Assembly (NCBI GenBank): GCA_963821735.1
Contig: CAWGFK010000028.1
Coordinates: forward strand, 1 to 64,000
DNA from: Laspinema sp963821735
GTDB taxonomy: Bacteria > Cyanobacteriota > Cyanobacteriia > Cyanobacteriales > Laspinemataceae
DNA: 64,000 bases
Reading direction: 5' to 3'
The translations under genes and the position numbers were made by a program. This document shows positions 1 to 8,842 of this stretch, one piece after another (position 1 is the first letter of the stretch; every line of letters starts with the position of its first letter). A model generated the notes under the pieces. That model made no database searches. It was not told where the DNA came from and saw nothing but the letters and a program-made list of their open reading frames with translations.

Positions 1-2035
1 CGCGAGGTGGCGAGCGCGGCTCCGTGAGCTGGGCCACGACGACTTCGTCTCCTATGTCGTCTGGACCTGCGAGCGAGCGCTCGAGCGCGGTCTGCTCCCG
101 CACACGAACCTCGGCGTGCTCGCCGCGACGACCTGGCGCGCCTTCGCGAGGTGACCGCGTCGCAGGGGCTGATGCTGGAGTCGACCGGAGCGCGGACTGG
201 TCGTCCAGCCGGGTCGCCGACCAAGCACCCCGCGCGGCGCCTGGAGACGATCGAGGCTGCCGGCGAGCTGCGGATCCCCTTCACGAGCGGCATCCTCGTC
301 GGGATCGGCGAGAGCGTCGACGAGCGGATCGCCTCGCTCGAGGCGCTCGCCGACGTCCACGCCGCGTCACGGCCACATCCAGGAGGTGATCCTCCAGAAC
401 TTCGTCCCGCACCCCCGCTACTACGGGCGGGAAGTCGCGGACATCGCCGACGAGGCCGCCGCGAGGGAGCGCTGGGACCGGGGAGCGCTGCAGCATGGAT
501 GTGACGACTGAGCGAGGCGGATGCCCGAGCGGCCCGACGGGGGTCGCACCGCCCATGGGCACCGAAGCTCGACGACATGACGCGGCTGGTCGCGCGAGTG
601 CCGGCGGCTGATGCCCGAGGTCGGGATTCAGATTCCGCCCAACCTCTCGGACTGGTGGGTCGATCTCGTCGAGGATGGGGCCACCGATCTGGGCGGGCTG
701 TCCGCCAACGGCGACCACATCTCGCCGGAGCACGCGTTCCCCAGCCCCCACCAGGTTCGCAAGCGGCTTGCGCCCCGTGGCTACGCGCTGACCGAGCGGC
801 TCTGCGCCTATCCGCAGTACCTGGAGCCCGGCTGGATGGAGCAGGGCGTGCTCGACGTCGTCAAGCTCAAGTTCTGGAGCTTCATCCCGCGCAAGCGGGT
901 CGGGGCGGCGCGACGGAGCGGGCTGATCGATCCCGACGCTCGCGCCGCGCGCGATCGAGAAGGGGCGGCGAGGAGAGGCTCTCAGCGAGGAAGAGCTGAC
1001 CGCACTGTTCGCGGAGACGCCGGCCCGAGGTGATCGAGGAGATGCGGGCGGCCGCCGACGAGCTCCGCGCCGAGCTCGCCGGCGACGATGGCGACGTTCG
1101 TCGTCAACCGCAACATCAACTTCACGAACATCTGCGTCGTCGGCTGCGCGTTCTGCGGGTTCGGCCAGGGAAAGCGCTCGCCGGACGCGTACCACGTCTC
1201 CGAGGACGACTTCCAGGCGCGGATCGAGGAGGCGGTCGAGTTCGGAGCGACCGAGATCTGCATGCAGGGCGGGATCCACCCCGACTACACGCTCGAGCAC
1301 TACGGGCGCTGGCTGCGGCTGGCGAAGGAGGCGGCGCCGCAGATCCACCTGCACGCCTACTCGCCGATGGAGATCCACTACATGTGCGAGCGCTCCGGGC
1401 GTGCCCCGGACGCCGTCTTCGACTACCTGCGCGAGGCGGGCCTGGGGTCGACCCGGGCACGGCCGCCGAGGTGCTCCACGATGGCGTTCGCACGCGCATC
1501 TCGCCGAACAAGCTTCCGGTCGCCCGCTGGGTGGAGATCATCGAGGCCTGCCACCGCGTCGGGCCTGCGGTCGACATCGACGGTGATGTTCGGCCATATC
1601 GAGGAGCCATGGGAGCTGGCGCGCCATATGCGGGTCGATTCGCGAGCTTCAGGAGCGGACGGGCGGGATCACCGAGTTCGTGCCGCTGAGCTTCATCCCC
1701 TTCAACACGCTGCTCGGGCGCACGCACGGGGTCGAGGAGATCTCGCGCGACGGAGAACCTCAAGCACACGGCGGCGTTCCGGCTCGCCCTCGGGCGAGAC
1801 GATCAAGAACCTTCAGGCCAGCTGGGTGAAGATGGGTCTGGACGCCGCGACCGAGAGCCTGCGCTGGGGGGTCAACGACCTCGGCGGGACGCTGATGGAG
1901 GAGAACATCTCGCGCATGGCCGGCTCGCAGCACGGCGTCCGCCTCGAACCCGAGGAGCTCATCGACGCCGCCCGCAGAGCGGGCCGCAAACCGGCGCAGC
2001 GCACCACCCTCTACGACATCGTCGAGACGTACTGA
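1..2035 (+). pseudogene. fbiC: FO synthase (fused CofG-CofH, FbiC type), 5'-partial and frameshifted
   Basis: This enzyme makes the F420 chromophore FO from 5-amino-6-ribitylaminouracil and tyrosine with two radical-SAM modules. Bases 1-900 encode the C-terminal part of CofG: LGHDDFVSYVVW near 30, ASQGLMLEST near 165, PFTSGILVGIGES near 280, GHIQEVILQNF near 370, then MPEVGIQIPPNLSDWW and GGLSANGDHISPEH at 611-735. A linker with LSEEELTALFAETRPEV near 990 leads into CofH, whose radical-SAM cluster motif CVVGCAFC (CxxxCxxC) is at about 1132-1155 and is followed by MQGGIHPDYTLEHYGRW. The protein ends DIVETY at 2035. The frame shifts near 120, 367, 510-600, 900-1020, 1090, 1440, 1570, 1640 and 1765, and each time the homology continues in another frame. 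Sequencing indels therefore explain it better than decay. The CofG radical-SAM cysteines lie upstream of the window. Family identity is secure; function as written is not. Confidence 0.9.
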
Positions 2036-2150
2036 CGCCCGGGCACTCGCTGGTGGCGCGAGCGCAAGAAAACGGCGGCAATGAGGGGAGCGCCCAAGCC
2101 TCCAGCTCGCCCGGGGGGGCGCCACGATCGAATGTGGGATTTGGGGTCAT

Positions 2151-3076
2151 ATGGACCCCAAATCGTTCACTCGCTGGACGGACCGCTTCATCTCGCACCT
2201 TGCCGCCAAGCAGCACGGCGTCGTCGCGCGGTGGCAGCTGCTTGCCGCGGGCGTAACAGCGGAACAGATCAAGGTGGGACTTCGTAGTGGGCGCCTTCAC
2301 AAAATGCATGCGGGTGCGTACCTCGTGGGCCATACCGATCCCGCCGCCGCTCGCCCTCGAGCAGGCGGCGTTGCTCGCCTGCGGCGAGCAGGCAGTGTTA
2401 AGCCACAGAAGCGCGGCGAGTCTCTGGAACCTGCTCCCCTACCCAGCCTCGGCTCCCGCTTGGGTCACGGTGCCGCCGGAGCGGAACGCAGGACGGCCCC
2501 GGATCAAGGTCGCAGCGCGCTCGCCTAACGAAGCGCGACATCCGCACCCGCCACCGCCTGCGCTTGACAAGCCCGCCCCGGACGATTCTGGATCTTTCCT
2601 TCCTCCTTGATGACGAAGAACTGGAGAGCGTCGTCGCAGAAGCGCAGTACCGCCGGCTCGCCTCGCAGGCCGAGTTCGAAGCTCAATTGGAGGGCAACCA
2701 GGGGAAGCGAGGCGTGACGAGGCTGCGTCGTGTGCTCGGTCTTCCGGGCGGACCAAGGCGCACGCGCTCACGTGGCGAGCGGGCGATGCTTCGACTGCTG
2801 CGCCGTGCGGGCATCACCGGGCTTTGAGACCAACGCCTGATTCACGCCTATGAGGTCGATTTCTTGTGGAGAGATCTCAGCGTCGCAGTTGAACTGGATG
2901 GCTGGGATGGCCATTCAGGGAGCGTCGCCTTTGAACGAGATCGGCTGAAGGTTGCGACTCTGAGCGCACACGGAATCAGGGTGGTTCCCGTTACGGGCCG
3001 ACACCTCCGCGACGACGCTGCCGGGGTGCTTGAAAGGTTGGTACGCACGCTCGGCGCCGCAAGCTCGATCGAGTGA
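2151..3076 (+). pseudogene. AbiEi-like N-domain plus DUF559 endonuclease-like protein, frameshifted
   Basis: The N-terminal part (KQHGVVARWQLLAAGVT, GRLHKMHAGAYLVGH) has the winged-helix look of AbiEi-type antitoxin N-domains that are common in actinobacteria. The C-terminal part (VDFLWRDLSVAVELDGWDGH, FERDRLKVATLSAHGIRVVPVTGRHL) is the DUF559, Vsr-like nuclease fold, with a D..ELDG core. The two lie in one gene when frames are joined: 2151 to about 2345, then 2345-2520, then 2564-2825, then 2830-3076 after an indel creates the TGA at 2825. This architecture is a frequent actinobacterial orphan and its cellular role is not established. No AbiEii-type toxin gene is next to it, so calling it half of an active toxin-antitoxin pair is not supported. 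The reading frame as given is broken at least three times. Confidence 0.7.
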
Positions 3077-3151
3077 GTGCCCGGCTTCTCACAGCGGCTC
3101 GATTCCGTCACCGGTTCGCTGTGCGCCGGACGGGTGCGCCATGATCATCCC

Positions 3152-4174
3152 GTGCGGGCCATGGTGCTTCATGCGCAGCGGGAGCCGCTTCGGCTCTCCG
3201 ACGTCCCCGAGCCCGAGCCGGGGCCCGGGCAGGTGCTTCTCCGGATCCACGTCTGCGGGGTTTGCCGGACCGATCTGCACATCGTCGACGGCGATCTGAC
3301 CGAGCCGAAGCTGCCGCTCGTTCCCGGTCATCAGATCGTCGCCACGGTCGAAGCGACGGGGGAGGGCGCGGAGCGGTTCGACGTGGGTCAGCGCGTCGGC
3401 GTTCCCTGGCTCGGGTGGACGGATGGCACCTGTCGCTACTGCCGGACCGGCCGCGAGAACCTGTGCGTCAACGCCAGGTTCACGGGGTACGACATCGACG
3501 GCGGCTACGCCGAGGCGGCCGTCGCGGACGAGCGCTTCTGCTTCCCAATCCCCGAGGGGCTATCCCGATCTGCAGGCCGCGCCGCTGCTGTGCGCTGGGC
3601 TGATCGGGTATCGGTCGCTCCGCCTCTGCGGCGAGCACGCCGAGCGGGTCGGGCTCTACGGCTTCGGGGCCTCCGCCCACATCATCTGCCAGGTGGCGGC
3701 TCACCAGGGGCGCGAGGTCTACGCGCTCACGCGTCCCGGGGACGAGGCCGGCCAGCGGTTCGCCCTGGAGGTCGGGGCGACGTGGGCGGGGACACCGAGG
3801 GGGGGTCTGAAGTCTGCGAGCCGGGTGAGGGCGGGCTGCCGGAGCCACTCGACGCGGCGATCATCTTCGCCCCGGTCGGGGATCTCGTCCCGGCCGCCCT
3901 GCGGGCCGTCGCCCCGGGCGGGGCGGTCGTCTCCGCCGGGATCCACATGAGCGACATCCCCTCGTTTCCCTACGAGATTCTCTGGGGCGAGCGGATCGTG
4001 CGCTCTGTGGCCAATCTCACACGCCAGGACGGCGAGGAGTTCCTGCGCATCGCGCCGGAGGTGCCGGTACGCACGAAGGTCGCCGAGTACCCGCTCGAAC
4101 GTGCCAACGAGGCGCTCGACGACCTGCGCGCCGGCAGGTTCGAGGGTGCCGCCGTGCTCACCGTGCAGCGGTAG
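3152..4174 (+). pseudogene. Zinc-dependent alcohol dehydrogenase family protein, frameshifted
   Basis: Medium-chain dehydrogenase of the zinc-binding alcohol dehydrogenase type, about 340 residues once the frames are joined. The GTG at 3152 gives VRAMVLHAQ, the usual N-terminus of this family. The catalytic-zinc region CGVCRTDLH is at about 3250, PLVPGHQIV with the zinc-ligand His at about 3316, and a structural-zinc loop with cysteines (CRYCRTGRENLC) at about 3431. The nucleotide-binding segment VGLYGFGASAHI is at about 3648. The frame shifts at the GGGG run near 3556 and back again near 3800, with homology continuing across both. The C-terminus (RANEALDDLRAGRFEGAAVL) is typical. Substrate cannot be told. 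It lies between F420 genes, but this family uses NAD(P), so a link to F420 is only positional. Confidence 0.8.
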
Positions 4175-4227
4175 GGTGGGCCCGACTGGACGGTCAGGTA
4201 ACGAACATCGGGGCGGAGAGGACGGTC

Positions 4228-4621
4228 ATGGCGGACGTCACGATCAAGCGAGTAGAGGACTTCGAAGCGATCTTCGGCGGGGGCCTTCGCCGCGCCCGAT
4301 CGGGGCTCGGCGTCCGCTCCTTCGGCATGCAGGTCGAGGAGTTCCCGCCGAACGCGACGCAGTATCCCGAGCACGATCACTCGGCGGACGGCATGGAGGA
4401 GGTCTACACCGCCCTCGAGGGCAAGGCGATCCTGGTGGTGGGCGGCGAGGAATACGAGCTCGAGCCCGGGACGTTCGCGCGCGTCGGCGCCGGCCGAGAC
4501 GCGAAAGCTGATCACCCGCGACGAGGCAGCGCGGGTGCTGGCGATCGGCGCGGTGCCGGGCGAGGTCTACGAGCCGCCCGAGTTCACCGAGGAGGGCCAG
4601 CCGGACCCGATGACGCACTGA
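4228..4621 (+). pseudogene. Cupin-domain protein, one frameshift near the C-terminus
   Basis: A small single-domain cupin of about 130 residues. The first cupin motif is visible as PEHDHSADGMEEVYTALEGKA, with His and Glu metal-ligand candidates, and the second as YELEPGTFARVGAG. The ATG at 4228 follows GGAGAGGACGGTC, which can serve as a ribosome site. The frame shifts near 4500; the continuation ETRKLITRDEAARVLAIGAVPG and the stop at 4619-4621 restore a normal length. Cupins of this kind bind a metal, but the substrate is unknown. The gene runs convergently toward cofE with 12 bases between the stops. Confidence 0.7.
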
Positions 4622-4633
4622 GCTCCGCGCGGA

Positions 4634-5398
4634 TCACCTGAAGAGGTCGTCTTCCCTCGGCCGGCGCAGGGCCGCCGCCCCGGGGCCGTCGCCCGCGGTG
4701 ACGAACCGCCCGAGGCCGCGAACGATCGCCGCGGGAACGCCCTCGTCCTTCGCCCGGACGAGGTCCGCCGCAGCCGCCACCTCGTCGGCGACCGCGATGG
4801 CGGTCGCCGCCAGCTCGGTTCCGTGGCCGTCTCGGCGCCCCCGCCAGTCGTCGATCGGAGCCAGCCCGGCGCAGCCGATCGCGACATCGGTCTGACCGAT
4901 TCGCCACGGACGGCCGAAGCTGTCGGCGATCACAACGGCCGGCGCCGCTCCCACCGCCTCGCGGAGCTCCCGGCGCAGCCGGCCGCCGACGCGTCCGGGT
5001 CCTAGGGCAGGAGCGCCACCCGCTCATCGCCCGGAACGTTCGACGCGTCGATGCCGGCGTTGGCCGAGATCCACCCCGCCCGCCCCTCGACGATCAGCAC
5101 GTCCCGCTCGGCGCGGACCACGTCGACGCTTTCGCGAAGGACCAGCTCCACGATGCGCGGGTCCTTGCCCAGCCGATCCGCCAGCTCCCTCGCCCGCTCG
5201 CCGGGCTCCACGTCCGCGAGGTCGACCACGCGTCCCTCCGCCTTCGAGACGATCTTCTGAGATACGACCACGATGTCCTCGTCGGTGAGCTCGGCGCCCG
5301 CAGCGGCGACGGCGCGCGCGATGAGCTCCCCGAGGCCGTCTCCGGGCTCGACCTCCGGCAGGCCCGACGAGCGGGACCAGCTCGACGCGTCCGCTCAC
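4634..5398 (-). pseudogene. cofE: Coenzyme F420-0:L-glutamate ligase (CofE), frameshifted
   Basis: CofE adds glutamate residues to F420-0 with GTP. The GTG start at 5398 overlaps the cofC stop by four bases (GTGA), a sign of translational coupling. Recognisable stretches are VVSQKIVSKAEGRVVDLADV and LVLRESVDVVRAERDVLIVE (frame at 5002-5271), then VIADSFGRPWRIGQTDVAIGCAGLAPI (frame at 4634-4954). The joined product is about 254 residues, the stand-alone CofE length; there is no room for the nitroreductase domain found fused in mycobacterial FbiB. Frames break near 5350 and 4998. It is the last gene of the fno-cofD-cofC-cofE operon. Confidence 0.88.
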
Positions 5399-6084
5399 TC
5401 GCGTGTCCCGCTTGCCAACTTGCCGAGGCTCTGGAGCGCGGCGGCGGTCCTGGGCGCACGGTCGGGCTCGGACTCGAGGACCGCGGCCAGCGCCCGCAGG
5501 TCGTCCGGCGTGTCGACGTCGAGCGCGAGCGAGACGAGCGGCTCGACCGCCACCTCGTGTCCGGCACGTTCCCCCCGGTCGGCGTGGCGCGCGCAGCTCC
5601 CGGGCCCGAACGCCGGCCCGATCGCATCGGCGGGCGCCATCACGAGCGCGTTGGTGCCGGTCCCGTGGCGGTCGGGGACGACGGCGACGCGGCCAGGATG
5701 CATGCGCTCCAGCGCCGCATCGAGCTCATTCGCGTCGAGCAGCGGGCAATCGCCCGGTAGGAGGACCACGCAACCCGCGCCGAGCGCCTTCGCGCGGACG
5801 ATCCCCAGCGTCGCCGCCTCCGGGTGTCCGCGGTCGGAGGGTTCCTCCAGCACCTCGATGGGCGTCGCCACTCGCCGCGCGTGGCCGAGCGCGATCCGCT
5901 CGGCGCGCCCCTCGGAGGTCACCACGATGACCCGCTCGACATTCCGGGCCGCGGTCGCCGCGGTCAGCACGTCGGCGAGCATCGCCTTCACGAGGGCGGC
6001 TCGCTGCGGCCGATCGACGGCGGCGAGCAGGCGCTGCTTCGCATCACCGAACCGTTTCACCGGGAGGATGGCCGTCGCCTCCAT
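5395..6084 (-). CDS. cofC: Phospholactate/PEP guanylyltransferase (CofC/FbiD)
   Basis: CofC activates 2-phospholactate, or phosphoenolpyruvate in mycobacterial FbiD, with GTP to give the donor used by CofD in F420 synthesis. This is the only unbroken gene in the GC-rich block, at 229 residues. It begins MEATAILPVKRFGDAKQRL, the nucleotide-binding start of the family. LLPGDCPLLDANEL supplies the metal- and nucleotide-binding aspartate region, and DRHGTGTNALVMAPADAI is the conserved GTGTNAL stretch. It starts 27 bases after the cofD stop, and its stop overlaps the cofE start. Which three-carbon substrate it prefers cannot be read from the sequence. Confidence 0.9.
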   Translation of the reverse strand: MEATAILPVKRFGDAKQRLLAAVDRPQRAALVKAMLADVLTAATAARNVERVIVVTSEGRAERIALGHARRVATPIEVLEEPSDRGHPEAATLGIVRAKALGAGCVVLLPGDCPLLDANELDAALERMHPGRVAVVPDRHGTGTNALVMAPADAIGPAFGPGSCARHADRGERAGHEVAVEPLVSLALDVDTPDDLRALAAVLESEPDRAPRTAAALQSLGKLASGTRE

Positions 6085-6111
6085 CTATCGCGACCCCGCG
6101 CCCCGCCCGGC

Positions 6112-7031
6112 TCACCCCAGGACCTCGGCGAACTCGAGGACCTGCTCCGCCACCTCCCGGCGTCCTTCGCGCCCCTCCATCAGCGTCGGGCACGAGAACA
6201 CCTGGACATCATCCGGGCCCGGGTCGGGGTCATCGGCGTCGACGACCATCGCCTGGATCACGCCCTCATACAGCGAGGCGACGCCCGCGGCGGTGGAGGG
6301 CCTTCCCAGCGCCGCCACGAACTTCTCGGTCGGGCCCTTCACCGCGTGGCCCGCGACGAACGGGCTCACCGCGAGCACGGGGGCGCCCGAGGCCGCGATC
6401 GCGTCACGCATCCCGGGCACGGCGAGGATCGGGCCGATCGAGATCACCGGATTCGAGGCCCGACCACGATCGCCTCCGCAGTGGCGAGCGCCTCCAGGAC
6501 CTCGGGCGTCGGCTGCGCCTCGTGGAGTCCCTGGACCTCCACGCCCTGGATCTCGGGCTCCGACCGGTCAACGATCAGGAACTCCTGGAGGCCACGCCAG
6601 CCGACGGGCGTCATCACCCGCGTGTAGACGGGCTCCTCGCACATGGGGAGAACGCTCGAGGACACGCCCAGCGCACGCGCGATCTGCCCCTGCGCGGCGC
6701 TGAGCGTTCCGCCCTCGGCCATGAAGTGGGTCCGGTAAAGGCACGCGGCGAGATCGCGATCGGAGAGCCCGAACCAGCCGGGCGAGCCGAGCTGCACGAG
6801 CCGCTCGTGAACGACGAAGGTGTCGTCGCGGATTCCCCAGCCGCGCTCCTCGTCGACCGCGCCGGCGAGCCAGTAGGTGATGAGGTCGGGGTCCGGAGAT
6901 ACGTAGAGGCCGTGCACGCGGGTGTCGTCGGCCGTGTTCGCGATCACGGCCAGGTCCGGCCCGACCAGCTCCTGCATCCCGGCGGCGAGCTTCGCTCCGC
7001 CGGTCCCACCCGCGAGCAGCGCGACCTTCAC
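6112..7031 (-). pseudogene. cofD: 2-phospholactate transferase (CofD/FbiA), one frameshift
   Basis: CofD joins the phospholactyl or phosphoenolpyruvyl group to FO, making F420-0 or its dehydro form. The GTG at 7031 gives MKVALLAGGTGGAKLAAGM, the family's N-terminal nucleotide-binding signature. IANTADDTRVHGLYVSPDPD and DRDLAACLYRTHFM follow as expected. The frame breaks near 6450, just after EAIVVGPRIR, and continues as NPVISIGPILAVPGMRDAI and SPFVAGHAVKGPTEKF to the stop at 6112. The full length of about 307 residues is normal. It starts four bases past the reductase stop, so the two are probably co-transcribed. Confidence 0.9.
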
Positions 7032-7035
7032 CCCA

Positions 7036-7575
7036 TTAGCCCCAGTGATCGTCGTCGCCGAGGCCGGTGATCCTGAGCCCCGCGTGCGTCTTGTACCGCG
7101 CGTTCACCGAGATCAGGAGCGACGTGATCTGCTCGACGATCCGCGCCGTCTCGAGCGGTCCCGCGTTGACCGCGCGGGGCCCCGGAACCAGCTCGATGAT
7201 CCGCGCGACGCGGGCCTTGTCGGCCTTGCGGTCACCGCAGACGAGGATGTCTTCGCCGAGCTCCGCTTCCGGATCGGCGAGCGTCTTCGCGCTCACGGTG
7301 TGGAGGGCGCCGATGACCGTGACGCCGTCCGGCACCATCTCCTGCGGCCTGCTGGGCGGCCGAGCCCTGCCAGACGCCGAGCGTGCGGGTGGCCTTGCCG
7401 CCGACGGCCGCCGCCGTGGGAACCGTGCAGTCCACGAGGAGTTGCTCCGGCCGCAGGACCTCGCGCAGGTTGTTGAGGTTCTCCGACTGCGCTCGGAACG
7501 GGACCGTGAGGAAGACGATCGGCCCGCGCTGGGCGGCCTCCTCGTTCACGAGGCCCTTCCACGTCGGCATCCATC
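7036..7575 (-). pseudogene. NADPH-dependent F420 reductase, N-terminus missing at the contig join
   Basis: This family moves hydride between F420H2 and NADP+. Visible segments are RGPIVFLTVPFRAQSENLNN, VLRPEQLLVDCTVPTAAAVG and GVWQGSAAQQA in one frame, then VPDGVTVIGALHTVSAKTLA and EDILVCGDRKADKARVARII in another (7036-7338). The frame shifts near 7340 and 7556. Homology runs back to DADVEG at about 7573 and stops, so roughly 60 residues including the GxGxxG NADP-binding loop are absent. The truncation falls where the DNA changes from GC-rich to cyanobacterial, so I read it as an assembly breakpoint and not as gene decay. Confidence 0.85.
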
Positions 7576-7582
7576 GGATAAG

Positions 7583-7610
7583 AAGGCGGGGAGAGTCCTC
7601 CGCCTTTTCT
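7583..7610 (+). terminator. Terminator-like hairpin at the genome join
   Basis: AAGGCGG and CCGCCTT pair around a short loop with additional GGA/TCC pairing, followed by TTTTCT. It reads as an intrinsic terminator on the + strand. No + strand gene precedes it; the minus-strand reductase fragment ends about 8 bases before it. This suggests it belongs to a cyanobacterial gene whose body was replaced at the join. Confidence 0.45.
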
Positions 7611-7707
7611 GATACAATGAGCGAGGATGGGGAGGATGGCGATCGCGCCTCCCCTCTTGTCGCCTGGGTTGGCAACCGAATCGGTCAAAAAAATGCCGTT
7701 TCTTCAG

Positions 7708-7731
7708 TTCGTAGTAACGACTTCAGTCGTT
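7708..7731 (+). repeat. Dyad repeat family A, single copy
   Basis: One copy of a 24-base element that contains the palindrome AACGACTTCAGTCGTT (7-base arms, 2-base centre) preceded by TTCGTAGT. The same element recurs at 9485, 12998, 24466, 48925 and 60811. This is the first clearly cyanobacterial-side repeat after the join. Confidence 0.85.
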
Positions 7732-7791
7732 TCCGAACAGTCGTAAAGCTATCCTAACCCTAATAAAATACCCAACCCCTCAAATCCCTCC

Positions 7792-8694
7792 TTATCGCGG
7801 ACTAAACTTAATCCGATAAACCGAACCTGGATACTCCTTAAATATTTTACTCACCTGACTCCGCAAATTCCAAAAGCGCACCGTATTATCTTCACTGGCA
7901 GAGGCTAAAATCTTCCCATTGGGACTAAAACTTACACTATAAACAATATTCTGATGTTCCCGTAACGTCACCAACAAAGCGCCATCTACACTGCGCCAAA
8001 TTTTTACGGTTTTATCTGCACTTGCTGAGGCAATTAACTCGCCATCGGGACTAAAACAGACATCTAATACCGCATTTTGATGACCCGTCAAGGTGCGAAC
8101 TTTGCCATTGCGACCCCAAGAAATATCTCGCACCCACAATTTTATCGTCCCATCGCCACTCCCGGAGACTAATTGATTGCCATTGGCACTAAAATTAACG
8201 CCGTAAACACTATCCTCATGACCCTCTAAGGTTCTCAAGCAAATTCCATTAAACTGCCACAACTTAACTGTACCATCCGCCAAACCCGATGCGACTAAAT
8301 TGCCTTTAGGCATGAAACTAATATCAAAAAAGCCTGAAGATTGTCGTTTAATTGAGCGAATCAATGTACCATCTTTTTTCCAAAACTTTAAAGTTTTATC
8401 GGCACTGGCGGTGGCAATGCGATTCCCTTTGCTATTAAAATCCACGCCAAATACTTCCGCATTATGCCCTTTCAGGGTGGTTAAAAAGGTTCCATCTCGA
8501 CGCCACAGCTTGACCGTTTTATCGGTACTGGCGGTGGCAATGAGTTTACCATCGGGACTGAATGCCACACTCAAAACGCTGTCACTATGGCCATTGAGAA
8601 TCGTATCAACACTGCCATCAAGTTGCCAGAGTCTGACCGTTGTATCGGCACAGGCAGCGGCGATCGCACTAGAAAGAGTTGGGGAAAAAAACAT
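7792..8694 (-). CDS. WD40-repeat protein, possibly a truncated fragment
   Basis: Three hundred residues made almost entirely of WD40 repeats, about seven blades, each with the pattern GHxxxVxxVxFSPxGxxIASASxDKTVKLW. WD40 propellers are protein-binding scaffolds; no enzymatic domain is attached here. The ORF opens in the middle of a blade (MFFSPTLSSAIAAACADTTVRLW) and closes after half a blade (SVYRIKFSPR). The half-blades could close one ring by the usual velcro arrangement, or the gene could be the remnant of a longer WD40 or kinase-WD40 protein. There is an in-frame TAA upstream of the ATG and no clear ribosome site. Partner unknown. Confidence 0.8.
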   Translation of the reverse strand: MFFSPTLSSAIAAACADTTVRLWQLDGSVDTILNGHSDSVLSVAFSPDGKLIATASTDKTVKLWRRDGTFLTTLKGHNAEVFGVDFNSKGNRIATASADKTLKFWKKDGTLIRSIKRQSSGFFDISFMPKGNLVASGLADGTVKLWQFNGICLRTLEGHEDSVYGVNFSANGNQLVSGSGDGTIKLWVRDISWGRNGKVRTLTGHQNAVLDVCFSPDGELIASASADKTVKIWRSVDGALLVTLREHQNIVYSVSFSPNGKILASASEDNTVRFWNLRSQVSKIFKEYPGSVYRIKFSPR

Positions 8695-8842
8695 ACAACA
8701 GTCAGACCGTTTTGGAGTCAGCAGAATTTAAAAGGAAGAATTTCCGGGTTATCTACGATTATAAAGGGTTAAGGTTTCCCTGTCCTGCACCAGAAGAGAC
8801 CCAGAATTGTCTATAATATCAACATCGGATTGGGGAGGTTGT

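Noticed and set aside
281..1378. Long minus-strand ORF of 365 codons
   Set aside because: It is the antisense shadow of the GC-rich fbiC gene; its protein is Arg/Ala/Pro-rich with no family resemblance.
6390..6410. GCGATCGC octamer in the GC-rich part as evidence of cyanobacterial origin
   Set aside because: The octamer arises by chance in GC-rich coding DNA. The gene content and composition are actinobacterial.
5273..6703. Long + strand ORF of 476 codons
   Set aside because: It is the antisense of cofE, cofC and cofD. The Ser/Arg/Pro-rich composition is typical of GC-rich shadow frames.
1..7575. Horizontal transfer of F420 genes into a cyanobacterium
   Set aside because: The abrupt composition change, the truncated gene at the join and the differing indel rate make an assembly chimera more likely. 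Kept as an alternative only.
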